Positions 50,137 to 59,069 of a stretch of 64,000 bases of DNA are shown here, piece after piece. A model generated the notes under the pieces. The model did not search any database. It saw only the letters and a program-made list of their open reading frames with translations, and was not told where the DNA came from. Source of the stretch: Ralstonia sp. A12 (GTDB lineage: Bacteria; Pseudomonadota; Gammaproteobacteria; Burkholderiales; Burkholderiaceae); NCBI RefSeq assembly GCF_000801955.1, contig NZ_JSZO01000001.1, positions 893,544-957,543 of the forward strand, in the 5' to 3' direction. Positions within the stretch are counted from its first letter, which is position 1; each line of letters starts with the position of its first letter. The position numbers and the translations under genes were made by a program.

Positions 50137-51309
50137 ATGGACACACGCATCTGGCTGCTCGCCGCCACCGTCTTTCTCGCGGGCATCGACGAGAACATCT
50201 GCATCGGCATCCTGCCTGGCATTGCAGCAGACCTGCATGTCTCGCTTGCCGTGGGCGGGCAACTCACCACCATTTTTTCGCTGACGTTTGCGCTGGCTGC
50301 ACTCGCGTGTTCTGCCTGGCTTGCGCATCGTGACCGCAAGCGCCTGCTGATTGCGGCGTTGGGCGTATTCGCACTCAGCAACCTGCTTGCAGCAGCCAGC
50401 CCCGGTTACGCCGCCCTCTTCGTGCTGCGCATGGTGATGGCCGCAAGCTGTGCCACCGTCATCCTGCTTGCCACCATGTTTGCCACCGACCTGGCGCCGC
50501 CGGGCAAACAGGGGCGCGCTATCGGCATCATCTTCATGGGGATCAGCGGGTCGCTTGTGCTCGGCGTGCCGGTGGGCATGACGCTCAACGGCTGGCTTGG
50601 CTGGCGCGCAGTGTTCGTGGCCATCGGGGTGCCGGTGTTGCCGCTGGCGTTCTTGCTGGCGCGGCGGTTGCCGATGTCGCCTGCGCGGGCGCCGGTGTCG
50701 ATCAGCGCATGGCTGCGGCATGCGATGACACCCAAGATCCTGACCGGGCAGCTCGTGTCGATTGCCATGATCGGCGGGCATTTCATTCTGTTTGCCTATC
50801 TCACGCCGTATCTGCAGGCGCGTCTGGGAGTGTCACCCAGCAAGCTGACGGCGCTGTATTTCGCCTTCGGCGCGGCGGGCGTCACGGGGGCTTGGTTGGG
50901 CGGCTGGTGTTCTGATCGCGCGGGGCCGGTGCGTGCGCTGCTGCTCTGCCCCGCCGTGTTCCTGATGGCGTTGGCCGCGCTGCCGGTGGCGGGGCAGAAC
51001 ATCGCCTTCTTCCTGCCGGCGATGATGCTGTGGGCAAGCCTGAGCTGGTCGATCTCGCCCATCGTGCAGAACTATCTGATGCACAGTGCGCCGGAGCGGG
51101 CTGACGCGAGCCTCGGCATCAACGTCTCAACCATGCACTTGGGCGTGGCGCTCGGCGCGGGCCTGGGTGGGCTACTGGTGGACGCAGGCGGCCTGCTGCT
51201 CGCGCCGTGGGCGGGTGCAGGCGTCGTGGCGATTGCGTTGTTGCTGGCGATCGCGTCTGTGCGGCTCGGCACAGGCACGGCAACCGCGCCGCAGCCTGCG
51301 GATGCCTGA
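50137..51309 (+). CDS. MFS transporter (drug:H+ antiporter type)
   Basis: A 390-residue major facilitator with 12 predicted helices. The start MDTRIWLLAATVFLAGIDEN has AAGGG six bases upstream of ATG 50137. A conserved motif-A-like loop (AWLAHRDRKRLLIAALG) follows helix 2, and the helix-5 antiporter-type segment MGISGSLVLGVPVGMTLNGW is present. This is the efflux-type pattern of arabinose/multidrug MFS. The substrate is unknown. It converges with the AraC gene, whose stop is three bases away on the opposite strand. Confidence 0.9.
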   Translation: MDTRIWLLAATVFLAGIDENICIGILPGIAADLHVSLAVGGQLTTIFSLTFALAALACSAWLAHRDRKRLLIAALGVFALSNLLAAASPGYAALFVLRMVMAASCATVILLATMFATDLAPPGKQGRAIGIIFMGISGSLVLGVPVGMTLNGWLGWRAVFVAIGVPVLPLAFLLARRLPMSPARAPVSISAWLRHAMTPKILTGQLVSIAMIGGHFILFAYLTPYLQARLGVSPSKLTALYFAFGAAGVTGAWLGGWCSDRAGPVRALLLCPAVFLMALAALPVAGQNIAFFLPAMMLWASLSWSISPIVQNYLMHSAPERADASLGINVSTMHLGVALGAGLGGLLVDAGGLLLAPWAGAGVVAIALLLAIASVRLGTGTATAPQPADA

Positions 51310-51312
51310 CGC

Positions 51313-52182
51313 TCAGCGCATCTCGAACCGCTTGCGCCAATCACGTGGCGACAGTCCGGTGCGCTCCTTGAACACACGCGACAACGCCGACGGCCCGGCA
51401 TAGCCCAGTTCCTCGGCCAGCAACTGGATGGGCCGGCCTTCGCGCAATCGCGTCTGTGCGAGCGAGACGCGCCAATCTGCCACATAGTCCGCCGGCGTCT
51501 GCCCGACGATCTGCTTGAAGGCCGCGGCAAATGCGCTGCGCGACATACCGGCGCGGGCAGCCATGGTGTCGAGCGTCCACGCTGCGCCGGGCGCTTCGTG
51601 CACGGCCACCATCGTGCGGGCCAGGCGTGGGTCCGACAGCCCAGCGATCAAACCGGGCTGAATGCCAGCGCTCTCAGGGTGATCGAGCAACCAGCGCAGA
51701 AGCTGGATGCAGACCACGTCGAACAGGCGGTCCGCCAGCACGCGCTGGCCGCAGCGCACACGATCCGTCTCGGCAAACAGCAGGGCCAGTGCCGCGTCCA
51801 AGCCCTCCACTTTCTCCAGCGGCAAAACGACTAACGCAGGCAGCCCGCGCGCCAGCGGGTTGAGTACGCCACCGTCGAAGTCGAGCGTGGCGCAGGTGAA
51901 ATCTGATCCGTCGACAGGCGGGTTGTGGAAGCAGTGCGCCACCGGGCGCGGATAGAACAGCACGGCCGGCGCCTGCACGCGAAGGTGTGTCGGCAAACCC
52001 TCCACAGGGTCTGGGTGCGTGAGTTCCAGCTCCCCACGCCGCAGCACGTGCAGAAACCCTTGCCCTGCGTCTGGCGCGAACTGCGTCACACCGCACAGCG
52101 GCCCCGAATGGAACAGGCGCGCCCGCACGCGAAAGCGCTCCAGCAGGCCAGACAGGCGATCCAGGGGATCGATCGCATTCAT
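51313..52182 (-). CDS. AraC-family transcriptional regulator
   Basis: A 289-residue protein with an N-terminal cupin-type sensor half (about 1-185) and a C-terminal AraC double helix-turn-helix (LDTMAARAGMSRSAFAAAFK, then IQLLAEELGYAGPSALSRVF), ending RDWRKRFEMR. It starts at ATG 52182 and is divergent from the AhpD-like gene (132-bp gap), which it probably regulates, perhaps along with the convergent MFS gene. The ligand is unknown. Confidence 0.9.
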   Translation of the reverse strand: MNAIDPLDRLSGLLERFRVRARLFHSGPLCGVTQFAPDAGQGFLHVLRRGELELTHPDPVEGLPTHLRVQAPAVLFYPRPVAHCFHNPPVDGSDFTCATLDFDGGVLNPLARGLPALVVLPLEKVEGLDAALALLFAETDRVRCGQRVLADRLFDVVCIQLLRWLLDHPESAGIQPGLIAGLSDPRLARTMVAVHEAPGAAWTLDTMAARAGMSRSAFAAAFKQIVGQTPADYVADWRVSLAQTRLREGRPIQLLAEELGYAGPSALSRVFKERTGLSPRDWRKRFEMR

Positions 52183-52314
52183 TGGACGAATTGGTATGAA
52201 ATTGAAACGAAATCGTCCAAATCATACATCCCCAGACGACATACTGCTTGCACGTCGATGGCGTACCCCACACGCCCGGCGCTCCGATCCAACCCATCCA
52301 TGAGGAGTGTTTCC

Positions 52315-52863
52315 ATGACTGCCCGCGTTCCCCTGCATGACCGCACCAGCGCCCCGATCGACAGCAAGGCCGTGCTGGACCAGATCCAAGGTGCGTTTGG
52401 CGCAACGCCCAACATGTTCCGCGCCGTGGCCAATTCGCCGGCGGCGCTCACGTCGATGTGGGCCGCATTTGGCGCGCTCAGCCACGGGCGCATCCAGGCC
52501 GTGCTCGGCGAGAAGATTGCCGTGGCGGTGGCCGACCGCAACCGCTGCGAGTACTGCCTGGCCGCCCACACGGCACTCGGCAAGAAGGCCGGCGCCTCAG
52601 GTCACGACATGGCCGAGGCCCAGGCTGGCCGCGCGGCCGATGCCAAGACAGCCGCTGCGCTCAGCTTTGCGCTCAAACTCGTCGAGCACCGTGGCCAGAT
52701 CACCGATACCGATGTGCAGGCGTTGCGCACGGCCGGTTTCGACGACGGTGAAATCGTCGAGATCCTGGCGCACGTGGCGTTGAACCTGTTCACCAACTAC
52801 GTGAACGTGGCCTTCAACGTGCCGGTGGATTTTCCGGGCGTGAAGCTGCTGGTGGCAGCCTGA
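52315..52863 (+). CDS. AhpD-like carboxymuconolactone decarboxylase-family protein
   Basis: A 182-residue alkylhydroperoxidase-like protein. The redox motif CEYCLAAHT (CxxC...H near residues 81-89) lies in the typical AhpD/CMD fold, preceded by EKIAVAVADRN. Such proteins reduce peroxides with a thiol partner, or act in detoxification. GGAG eight bases before ATG 52315 fixes the start. It is divergent from the AraC regulator, so it may be induced by the same signal. Its exact partner is unknown. Confidence 0.9.
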   Translation: MTARVPLHDRTSAPIDSKAVLDQIQGAFGATPNMFRAVANSPAALTSMWAAFGALSHGRIQAVLGEKIAVAVADRNRCEYCLAAHTALGKKAGASGHDMAEAQAGRAADAKTAAALSFALKLVEHRGQITDTDVQALRTAGFDDGEIVEILAHVALNLFTNYVNVAFNVPVDFPGVKLLVAA

Positions 52864-53071
52864 TCAGCCCGAGCAACGGGAGGACCGCCCACGCGGCGCG
52901 CCTCCCATTTACGCGTTCTTTACACCGCGGGCGATCTCTTTACACCATCTTTGCGGGGCGATCCGTATAACGAAATCAGGCCGCATGCCCTGGCAGTGGC
53001 CCCGCCCGGCAACCTCAGGCGAACCCGACCCAGCCTGCCGCCGATCGCTCAACGTGTGTAAGGAACAAGCG

Positions 53072-53497
53072 ATGCTCAAACTCCTCGTCCCCGTCAATGG
53101 CTCCCGGCATGCGCTGGATGCCGTGCGCCATGCAGCCTTTCTCTATCGAGACCGTTGCGCGTCCGACATCGTGCTGCTCAACGTGCAGGAGCCGATCGAG
53201 GGCGGCCGCGCCAGCGCCTATCACCCGCTGGAGATGCTGCGCAAACTTGAAGAACAGAGCGGCGAAGAAGCGCTGCGCCCCGCACGCTGCATCCTGGACG
53301 ACGCAGGCGCCCACTATGTCGCCCAGGTCAAGATTGGGCGCGTAGCGGAAACCATCGCGCAAACCGCCGCCGCCAACCAGTGCGACATGATCGTGATGGG
53401 CACGGCGGGGCGTACCGCCGTCGGCTCGCTCATGTCGAGCCGGCTGTCCAACCGGCTGATTCGCCTGTCGGCCATTCCGGTGACGCTGGTCCGGTAA
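53072..53497 (+). CDS. Universal stress protein (UspA family)
   Basis: A 141-residue single-domain UspA. The Rossmann-like start MLKLLVPVNGSRHALDAVRH and the C-terminal stretch DMIVMGTAGRTAVGSLMSSR resemble the ATP-binding GxxG region, but the last glycine of the full GxxG-x9-G(S/T) motif is not obvious, so ATP binding is uncertain. It is preceded by AAGGAA. It follows 208 bp after the AhpD-like gene and has no clear operon partner. Confidence 0.88.
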   Translation: MLKLLVPVNGSRHALDAVRHAAFLYRDRCASDIVLLNVQEPIEGGRASAYHPLEMLRKLEEQSGEEALRPARCILDDAGAHYVAQVKIGRVAETIAQTAAANQCDMIVMGTAGRTAVGSLMSSRLSNRLIRLSAIPVTLVR

Positions 53498-53616
53498 GCG
53501 TTTCCACCCAACCAATACAGAATCCGTTGAATTTCTGGATTTCTGTACCTGTTGGCCGATTCCCGACGGGTGCTAGCCTGCAAGCTCATCGTTCCCTCGC
53601 CTGCAGACTTCACACC

Positions 53617-54249
53617 ATGCCCACCCTCACCAACCTGCTCACCTTTGCCCTGGTCGCGCTCGGCATGGTGCTGACGCCCGGCCCGAACATGATCTACCTG
53701 ATCTCGCGTTCGATCTGCCAGGGGCGCAACGCGGGGCTGATCTCGCTGATGGGCATTGCCACGGGGTTCGTGTTCTACATGCTGTGCGCGGCGTTCGGCA
53801 TCACGGCGCTGCTGATGGCGGTGCCGTTTGCCTACGATGCGCTGCGCTTTGGCGGCGCGATCTATCTGCTGTATCTCGCTTGGCAGGCCGTGCGCCCCGG
53901 CGGCCGTGCACCGTTCCAGGTTCGCGAGCTGCCGGTAGACAGCCCGCGCAAGCTCTACACGATGGGCTTGCTGACCAGCATGCTCAACCCCAAGGTGGCG
54001 GTGCTGTATCTGTCGCTGCTGCCGCAGTTCATCGAGCCGGCGCACGGCAGCGTGCTGGTGCAATCGATCTGCCTGGGCGTCACGCAGATCTGCGTGAGCG
54101 TGACCGTCAACTCGATGATTGCCGCCACGGCCGGCAGCATTGCCGCGTTCCTCTCGCGCAAGCCGAGCTGGCTGTCGATCCAGCGCTACCTGATGGGCTC
54201 GGTGCTGACGAGCCTGGCGCTGCGCATGGCGATGGAAGCACGCAAGTAG
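53617..54249 (+). CDS. LysE/RhtB-family amino acid exporter
   Basis: A 210-residue inner-membrane exporter of the LysE superfamily with about six helices. The family signature ALGMVLTPGPNMIYLISRSI is near the N-terminus, and GFVFYMLCAAFGITALLMAV and the third-to-fourth helix loop LYLAWQAVRPGG follow; MLNPKVAVLYLSLLPQFI is characteristic. Substrate, probably an amino acid or analogue, is not determined. The start MPTLTNLLTF at ATG 53617 has no strong Shine-Dalgarno sequence. Confidence 0.9.
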   Translation: MPTLTNLLTFALVALGMVLTPGPNMIYLISRSICQGRNAGLISLMGIATGFVFYMLCAAFGITALLMAVPFAYDALRFGGAIYLLYLAWQAVRPGGRAPFQVRELPVDSPRKLYTMGLLTSMLNPKVAVLYLSLLPQFIEPAHGSVLVQSICLGVTQICVSVTVNSMIAATAGSIAAFLSRKPSWLSIQRYLMGSVLTSLALRMAMEARK

Positions 54250-54363
54250 GTCTTGCCGGTGCGCCGTCACTGCAGCGCACCATCCTGACCGCCGACAACC
54301 CTGATTGACACACCTGTCGCCATGTCCTTGGATACCGTGAGGTGACTCCAAGGAGACGACGGC

Positions 54364-55614
54364 ATGCACCCCGATGATCCGCAGCAACGCGCCACCCGGC
54401 GCGGGGTACTCAAGGCGCTCAGCACGCTCGGTGCGGGCGCCGCACTCAGCCACCCGGCACTGACCGCGCTGGCGGCCACCGCAGGCAACATCACCCTACC
54501 CTTCGACAACGGTGAGCGCGAACTGGTGGCCTTTCCGCAGAAGCGCCCGCTGATCCTGCTGACCAGCCGTCCGCCGCAACTCGAAACACCGTTCGCGGTG
54601 TTCAACGACAGCACCATCACGCCCAACGATGCGTTCTTCGTGCGCTACCACTGGGCCGGCATTCCCACCTCCATCGATCCGGCCACCTACCGGCTGCAGG
54701 TCGGCGGCAACGTCAACACGCCGCTCGACCTGTCGCTGAACGATCTGAAGGCGCTGGGCGAGGCGCGCGAAATCGTCGCCGTCAACCAGTGCTCGGGCAA
54801 CAGCCGGGCCTACTTTCAGCCACGCGTGGGCGGCGGGCAGCTCTCCAACGGGGCGATGGGCAACGCACGCTGGACAGGCGTTTCGCTCAAGCAGGTGCTG
54901 GACAAGGCTGGCGTGCGCGCAGGCAGCGTGCAGGTGGTATTCGACGGGCTCGACCATCCGCCGCTCGCCGACGCCAAGAGCCCCGATTTCATCAAGGCGC
55001 TGGAGATCGACCATGCGCTCGACGGCGAGGTGATGATCGCCTGGGCCATGAACGGTGCCGACCTGCCCATGCTCAACGGCTACCCGATCCGCCTGATCGT
55101 GCCGGGCCACTATGGCACGTACTGGGTCAAGCACCTCTCCAATATCCAGGTCGTCGACAAGGCGTTCGACGGATTCTGGATGCGCACGGCCTATCGCATT
55201 CCCGACAACACCTGCGCCTGTGTTGCGCCCGGCACCGCGCCCGCGAAGACCGTGCCCATCGGCCGCTTCAACGTGCGCTCGTTCATTACCAGCCTGGCCG
55301 ACGGCACGACCGTGGCAGCCGGGCGTGAGCACATCGTGCGCGGCATCGCCTTTGACGGCGGCTACGGCATCACCGAAGTGGCCCTCTCCTCCGATGGCGG
55401 GCACACATGGGTTGAAGCGCAGTTGGGCTAGGACCTGGGCAAATACTCGTTCCGCGAATGGCGAGCGCCATTCAAACCGACGCGACGCGGCGCCTACGAG
55501 CTCAAAGTGCGTGCTGTCAATCGCATCGGTCAAAGCCAGCCGATGACGGCACTGTGGAACCCGCCGGGCTACATGCGCAACGTGGTGGAAACCACGCGCG
55601 TGACCGTTGCGTGA
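54364..55614 (+). pseudogene. sorA: SorA-type sulfite dehydrogenase, interrupted by in-frame TAG
   Basis: Molybdopterin sulfite oxidase subunit, 416 codons long if read through. A Tat signal (TRRGVLKALSTLG) precedes the Moco domain, whose molybdenum-ligand cysteine lies in NQCSGNSRAY; RWTGVSLKQVLDKAG follows. An amber TAG at codon 356 (55429-55431) splits the C-terminal dimerisation domain; the same frame continues 60 further residues (DLGKYSFREWRAPF and beyond) to TGA 55612. The truncated product keeps the Moco domain. A strong AAGGAGA site precedes ATG 54364, and the sorB cytochrome follows 10 bp later. Interpretation: recent point mutation or sequencing error. Confidence 0.85.
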
Positions 55615-55624
55615 GGAGGCCACC

Positions 55625-55969
55625 ATGCTCGATCGCAAGACGCTGTACACCTGCCTCGCGCTGGCAACGCTGATGGGCACAACGGCTGCGCATGCGCTGG
55701 ATATCGCGCTGCCGCCCGAAACCGCCCAGTACAAGCCGAACGACCTGCCGGGCTACCGACTCGTGCTGCAGAACTGCATGATCTGCCACGCCGCGCAGTA
55801 TGTGCAGACGCAACCGCCCACACTCCCGCGCAGCTACTGGGAAGCCACCGTCAAGAAGATGAAGGTGCCGTTTGGCGCGCCATTTCCGGAGGAAGACATC
55901 CCGGCGATGGTCGACTACCTGGTGAAGACCTACGGCGCCGAACGCCCGCAAGCCAGTCCCGCCAAATGA
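55625..55969 (+). CDS. sorB: SorB-like c-type cytochrome subunit of sulfite dehydrogenase
   Basis: A 114-residue periplasmic monoheme cytochrome c: signal peptide (1-26, HALD), heme motif CMICH (near residue 50) and distal EEDIPAMVDYLVKTYG. It accepts electrons from the SorA molybdenum centre. Start ATG 55625, with AGGAGG overlapping the stop of sorA, implies coupled translation. The signals of a working operon are all still present, which supports a recent sorA mutation. Confidence 0.9.
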   Translation: MLDRKTLYTCLALATLMGTTAAHALDIALPPETAQYKPNDLPGYRLVLQNCMICHAAQYVQTQPPTLPRSYWEATVKKMKVPFGAPFPEEDIPAMVDYLVKTYGAERPQASPAK

Positions 55970-55971
55970 CA

Positions 55972-56007
55972 ACGGGGCGATCCAGCCAACCCGGATCGCC
56001 CCGCTTG
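55972..56007. terminator. Hairpin between sorB and tusA
   Basis: GGGGCGATCC-AGCCAACCC-GGATCGCCCC is a strong stem in the convergent gap but lacks a long T-run on either side, so it is a weaker terminator candidate. Confidence 0.55.
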
Positions 56008-56026
56008 TGTTCAACGCGCTGCCGGA

Positions 56027-56254
56027 TCAGCGGCGGCGCATGTAGAACGTGAAGACCTTGTCGTGCTCGCTGTGCTCCAGCAGTTCGTTGCCAGTCTGCT
56101 TGGCGAACGCCTGGAAGTCGCGCGTGGCGCCCGGGTCGGTGGCGAGAATCTTGAGCACGTCGCCGCTCTGCATGTCGGCAAGCGCCTTCTTCGTGCGCAG
56201 GATGGGCAGCGGGCAATTCAGGCCGCGTGCATCAACTTCCTTCTGGAACTCCAT
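56027..56254 (-). CDS. tusA: TusA-family sulfur-transfer protein
   Basis: A 75-residue protein with the CPxP motif (LNCPLPILRTKKAL); the cysteine carries the persulfide. TusA relays sulfur for tRNA thiolation and Moco-related sulfur trafficking. ATG 56254 is preceded by AGAGGAAGAC. It is convergent with sorAB. Lying beside a sulfite dehydrogenase is consistent with sulfur metabolism. Confidence 0.92.
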   Translation of the reverse strand: MEFQKEVDARGLNCPLPILRTKKALADMQSGDVLKILATDPGATRDFQAFAKQTGNELLEHSEHDKVFTFYMRRR

Positions 56255-56311
56255 GTCTTCCTCTGGGTTGCGAGCGGGCAGCTGATGGGGACTGACGACT
56301 GCCCGCGTAAG

Positions 56312-56893
56312 TCATTCCGTTATTGTAACGAGCCGCGTGGGTTGCCACTGACGTGGCGGCGGCTCGGCGGGCTCGCCGGTGCGGATATCGATGTAGCTGA
56401 CGGGCAAGCCGCGCGCCGTCAGAAAATCGGCCACGGCGTAACCCGTGCCGGCCGTCCATGGGCGCACCTTCTCGAACGGCTTCAAACGGTATTCCACCAG
56501 CTCTTCCGACAGTGCGATCTCACCATCGGCCACCACGTGATACGCGATGATCAGCTCGTTCTTGCGGATGAACTCGTACACGCCGATCAACGAGATCGAT
56601 TGCGCATCGAGGTTCGTCTCTTCCTTCAGTTCACGCGCGATGCCCTCTTCGGGCGTCTCGTCGCGTTCCATGAATCCGGTGACGAGCGCAAACATGCCTT
56701 CGGGCCACAGCGCATTGCGCGCGAGGAACATCTGCCCGCGATATTCGACCACCGCCGCCAGCACCGGCAGCGGGTTGTTCCAGTGCACGAAGCCGCAGTC
56801 CGGCGCCGGGCATGCAATGCGCAGCCGGCCGGCGTTGTGCTGCTCAACGAGCGGCGTGGCGCATTGCGGGCAGAAGCGGTAGTCGAAGCTCAT
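56312..56893 (-). CDS. NUDIX hydrolase with N-terminal zinc ribbon (NudC-like)
   Basis: A 193-residue protein. A CxxC...CxxxxC zinc ribbon (CPQCATPL and CPAPDCG, residues about 8-30) precedes the Nudix box GFMERDETPEEGIARELKEE (metal-binding E residues all present). That combination fits the NudC-like/MutT family, e.g. NADH or capped-RNA pyrophosphatases, but the substrate is not determined. A ~80-residue C-terminal part follows. Start ATG 56893. It lies 30 bp after the threonine aldolase gene, so the two may be cotranscribed. Confidence 0.88.
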   Translation of the reverse strand: MSFDYRFCPQCATPLVEQHNAGRLRIACPAPDCGFVHWNNPLPVLAAVVEYRGQMFLARNALWPEGMFALVTGFMERDETPEEGIARELKEETNLDAQSISLIGVYEFIRKNELIIAYHVVADGEIALSEELVEYRLKPFEKVRPWTAGTGYAVADFLTARGLPVSYIDIRTGEPAEPPPRQWQPTRLVTITE

Positions 56894-56922
56894 GGTGGTG
56901 AGATGGACGGGTTGACGACGAA

Positions 56923-57960
56923 TCAGGCGGCTTGCTCGCAGGCGAGGCGGATGTCGGCGGCAAAGGCTTCCACCGTTTCGGGCTGCACGTCCCACGAACA
57001 CATCAGGCGGCAGCCGCCCGCGCCGATGAACGTGTAGAACTTCCAGCCGCGTGCACGCAGCGCTTCAATGGCAGGCAGCGGCAGCTCGGCAAACACGGCG
57101 TTCGATTCGGTCGGGAACATGATGCGCACGCCGGGCACATCGACGATGCGCGAATGCAGCAGTTGCGCCATCGCATTGCCGTGGCGCGCGTTGCGCAGCC
57201 AGACGTCGTTCTCCAGCAGGCCCAGCCACGGTGCCGAAATGAAGCGCATCTTCGAAGCCAGTTGCCCTGCCTGCTTGACGCGATACGCAAAGTCTTCAGC
57301 CAGACGTCGGTCGAAGAAAACCACTGCCTCGCCCACCGGCAGGCCGTTCTTCGTACCGCCAAAGCACAGCACGTCCACGCCTGCGCGCCAGGTGATTTCC
57401 GACGGATGCACGCCGAGCGACGCCACTGCGTTGGCAAAGCGCGCGCCGTCCATATGCACGCGCAGTTGCCGACGTTTGGCAATCGCCGCAATCGCGCGCA
57501 CTTCTTCCACCGTATAGACCGTGCCCACTTCCGTCGACTGTGTGAGCGAAACGACTTTGGGCTTGGGGTAGTGGATATCGGAGCGGCGCGTGACCAGCGC
57601 TTCCACCGCATCAGGCGTGAGCTTGCCGTTCTCGCCCTTGGCGGTCAGCAGCTTGGAGCCGTTGGAGAAGAACTCCGGGCCGCCGCACTCGTCCGTCTCG
57701 ATATGCGCCAGCTCGTGGCAAATGACGGAGTGGTACGACTGGCACAGCGATGACAGCGCCAGCGAATTGGCCGCCGTACCGTTGAAGACGAAGAAGACCT
57801 CGCAGTCGGTCTCGAACAGGTCGCGGATGCGATCGCACACGCGCTGCGTCCAGGAATCGTCGCCATAGGAGGGCTCGTGGCCGCTGCCGTTGGCTTCCAG
57901 GAAGTACTTCAGCGATTCGGGGCAGAAGCCCGCGTAGTTGTCAGAGGCGAAGTGCTGCAT
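56923..57960 (-). CDS. ltaE: Low-specificity L-threonine aldolase
   Basis: A 345-residue PLP-dependent enzyme splitting L-threonine to glycine and acetaldehyde. The PLP lysine lies in CFGGTKNGLPVG, with LRVHMDGARFANAVASLGVH (pyridine Asp) ahead of it. The start MQHFASDNYAGFCPE is at ATG 57960, and EVGTVYTVEEVRAIAAIAKR is a family signature. Length matches the 340-350 residue class. It lies 31 bp downstream of the tautomerase gene in a same-strand run of four genes. Confidence 0.94.
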   Translation of the reverse strand: MQHFASDNYAGFCPESLKYFLEANGSGHEPSYGDDSWTQRVCDRIRDLFETDCEVFFVFNGTAANSLALSSLCQSYHSVICHELAHIETDECGGPEFFSNGSKLLTAKGENGKLTPDAVEALVTRRSDIHYPKPKVVSLTQSTEVGTVYTVEEVRAIAAIAKRRQLRVHMDGARFANAVASLGVHPSEITWRAGVDVLCFGGTKNGLPVGEAVVFFDRRLAEDFAYRVKQAGQLASKMRFISAPWLGLLENDVWLRNARHGNAMAQLLHSRIVDVPGVRIMFPTESNAVFAELPLPAIEALRARGWKFYTFIGAGGCRLMCSWDVQPETVEAFAADIRLACEQAA

Positions 57961-57991
57961 GGCGGCCACGTGTGGAATGGTGGAAAAGGCG

Positions 57992-58180
57992 TTACTTCTG
58001 TTCCGACCAGAGCACGCCGCCGGTCGCCCAGTTCTCGCGCTTGATGTCGGCAATGATGATGTCGACGGCACCCGGAGCACAGCCCAGGGTTTCGCAGGTG
58101 ACACGCGTCACTTCTTCGACGAGCTTCTTCTTTTGCTCGACGGTGCGGCCTTCAAACATCTCGATATGGAAAGTCGGCAT
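57992..58180 (-). CDS. 4-oxalocrotonate tautomerase-family small enzyme
   Basis: A 62-residue protein with catalytic Pro after the initiator Met (MPTFHIEMFEGRTVEQKKKL) and a GGAG site nine bases upstream. The 60-70 residue tautomerase fold uses Pro-1 as an acid-base to isomerise unsaturated keto acids. It lies between ltaE and the class II aldolase, spaced 31 and 16 bp, and could be part of a small aldol/keto-acid module. The true substrate is unknown. Confidence 0.88.
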   Translation of the reverse strand: MPTFHIEMFEGRTVEQKKKLVEEVTRVTCETLGCAPGAVDIIIADIKRENWATGGVLWSEQK

Positions 58181-58196
58181 GGTGTCTCCGGTGTCG

Positions 58197-58982
58197 TTAG
58201 TCTCGATAGGAAGCGTCAATTTTATCCAGTTTGCGCAGCAGGGCTGGCCACTCCATCACACCCTCGATGGCGCCACCGTCTTCGAGTTGCTCGGCGGCGC
58301 GGTCGGCCACCTGCGGTGCGGGCGAGACAACTTCACCGCCCGTCAGCGCCTGGATCTGGATCTCGCACGCCTTGATGAGCGTGGCCATCAGCACGTGCGC
58401 CTCGGCCACGGTGCGGCCGATGGTGAGCGTGCCATGGTTGCGCAGCAGCATGGCAAATTGCTGGCCGAGGGATGCAGTCAGGCGCGTACCCTCTTCCGGC
58501 GTGAAGGCCAGGCCTTCGTAGTCGTGATACGCCATGCGCTTATGAAAGCGCAACGCATGCTGCGACAGCGGCAGCAACCCGTGCTTCTGCGCCGACACGG
58601 CAATGCCAGCCGTGTTGTGCAGGTGAATCACGCAATGCGCATCGGGGCGCGCCGCATGCACGGCGGCGTGCAGCGCAAAGCCCGTGACATTCACAGACGG
58701 CCGCGTGGCGGCGTCGGGCCAATCGCCGACGAGCTGGCCGGCGCGGTTGATCTTGACCAGATTCGACGCGGTGATCTCGTCGAAGGCCAGGCCGAAAGCG
58801 TTGATGAGGAAGTGATCCGGCTCGCCCGGAACGGTGGCCGACAGGTGGGTGTAGATCAGGTCATCCCAGCCGTTGAGCGCGGCCAGCCGATAGGCGGCTG
58901 CCAGGTCAACACGTACGGCGCGCTCGGCTTCGCTGATCTCGCCGCCGGGGACAACAGCACCGGGGCGCAGGGCAAAAGACAT
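58197..58982 (-). CDS. Class II aldolase/adducin-family protein
   Basis: A 261-residue class II aldolase-fold protein. The zinc-binding HLHNTAG (HxH) lies near residue 119, and LRNHGTLTIGRTVAEAHVL is the family's second histidine region. The N-terminal part (ERAVRVDLAAAYRLAALNGW) and DLIYTHLSATVPG mark the subgroup found in Burkholderiales beside tautomerases. GGAGGAG is five bases before ATG 58982. Exact sugar-phosphate or keto-acid substrate unknown. Confidence 0.9.
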   Translation of the reverse strand: MSFALRPGAVVPGGEISEAERAVRVDLAAAYRLAALNGWDDLIYTHLSATVPGEPDHFLINAFGLAFDEITASNLVKINRAGQLVGDWPDAATRPSVNVTGFALHAAVHAARPDAHCVIHLHNTAGIAVSAQKHGLLPLSQHALRFHKRMAYHDYEGLAFTPEEGTRLTASLGQQFAMLLRNHGTLTIGRTVAEAHVLMATLIKACEIQIQALTGGEVVSPAPQVADRAAEQLEDGGAIEGVMEWPALLRKLDKIDASYRD

Positions 58983-59069
58983 GGGGCTCCTCCAATGGAG
59001 GAGGCATTCTAGAACGTGCGCGCCGAATGAGCACCATGCGGCGTGGCGACCTGCGCTACATGCTGTCCA

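Noticed and set aside
55429..55431. TAG in sorA as programmed recoding (selenocysteine or pyrrolysine)
   Set aside because: Selenocysteine uses TGA, pyrrolysine needs specialised genes unknown in this lineage, and no recoding stem-loop is evident; mutation or sequencing error is simpler.
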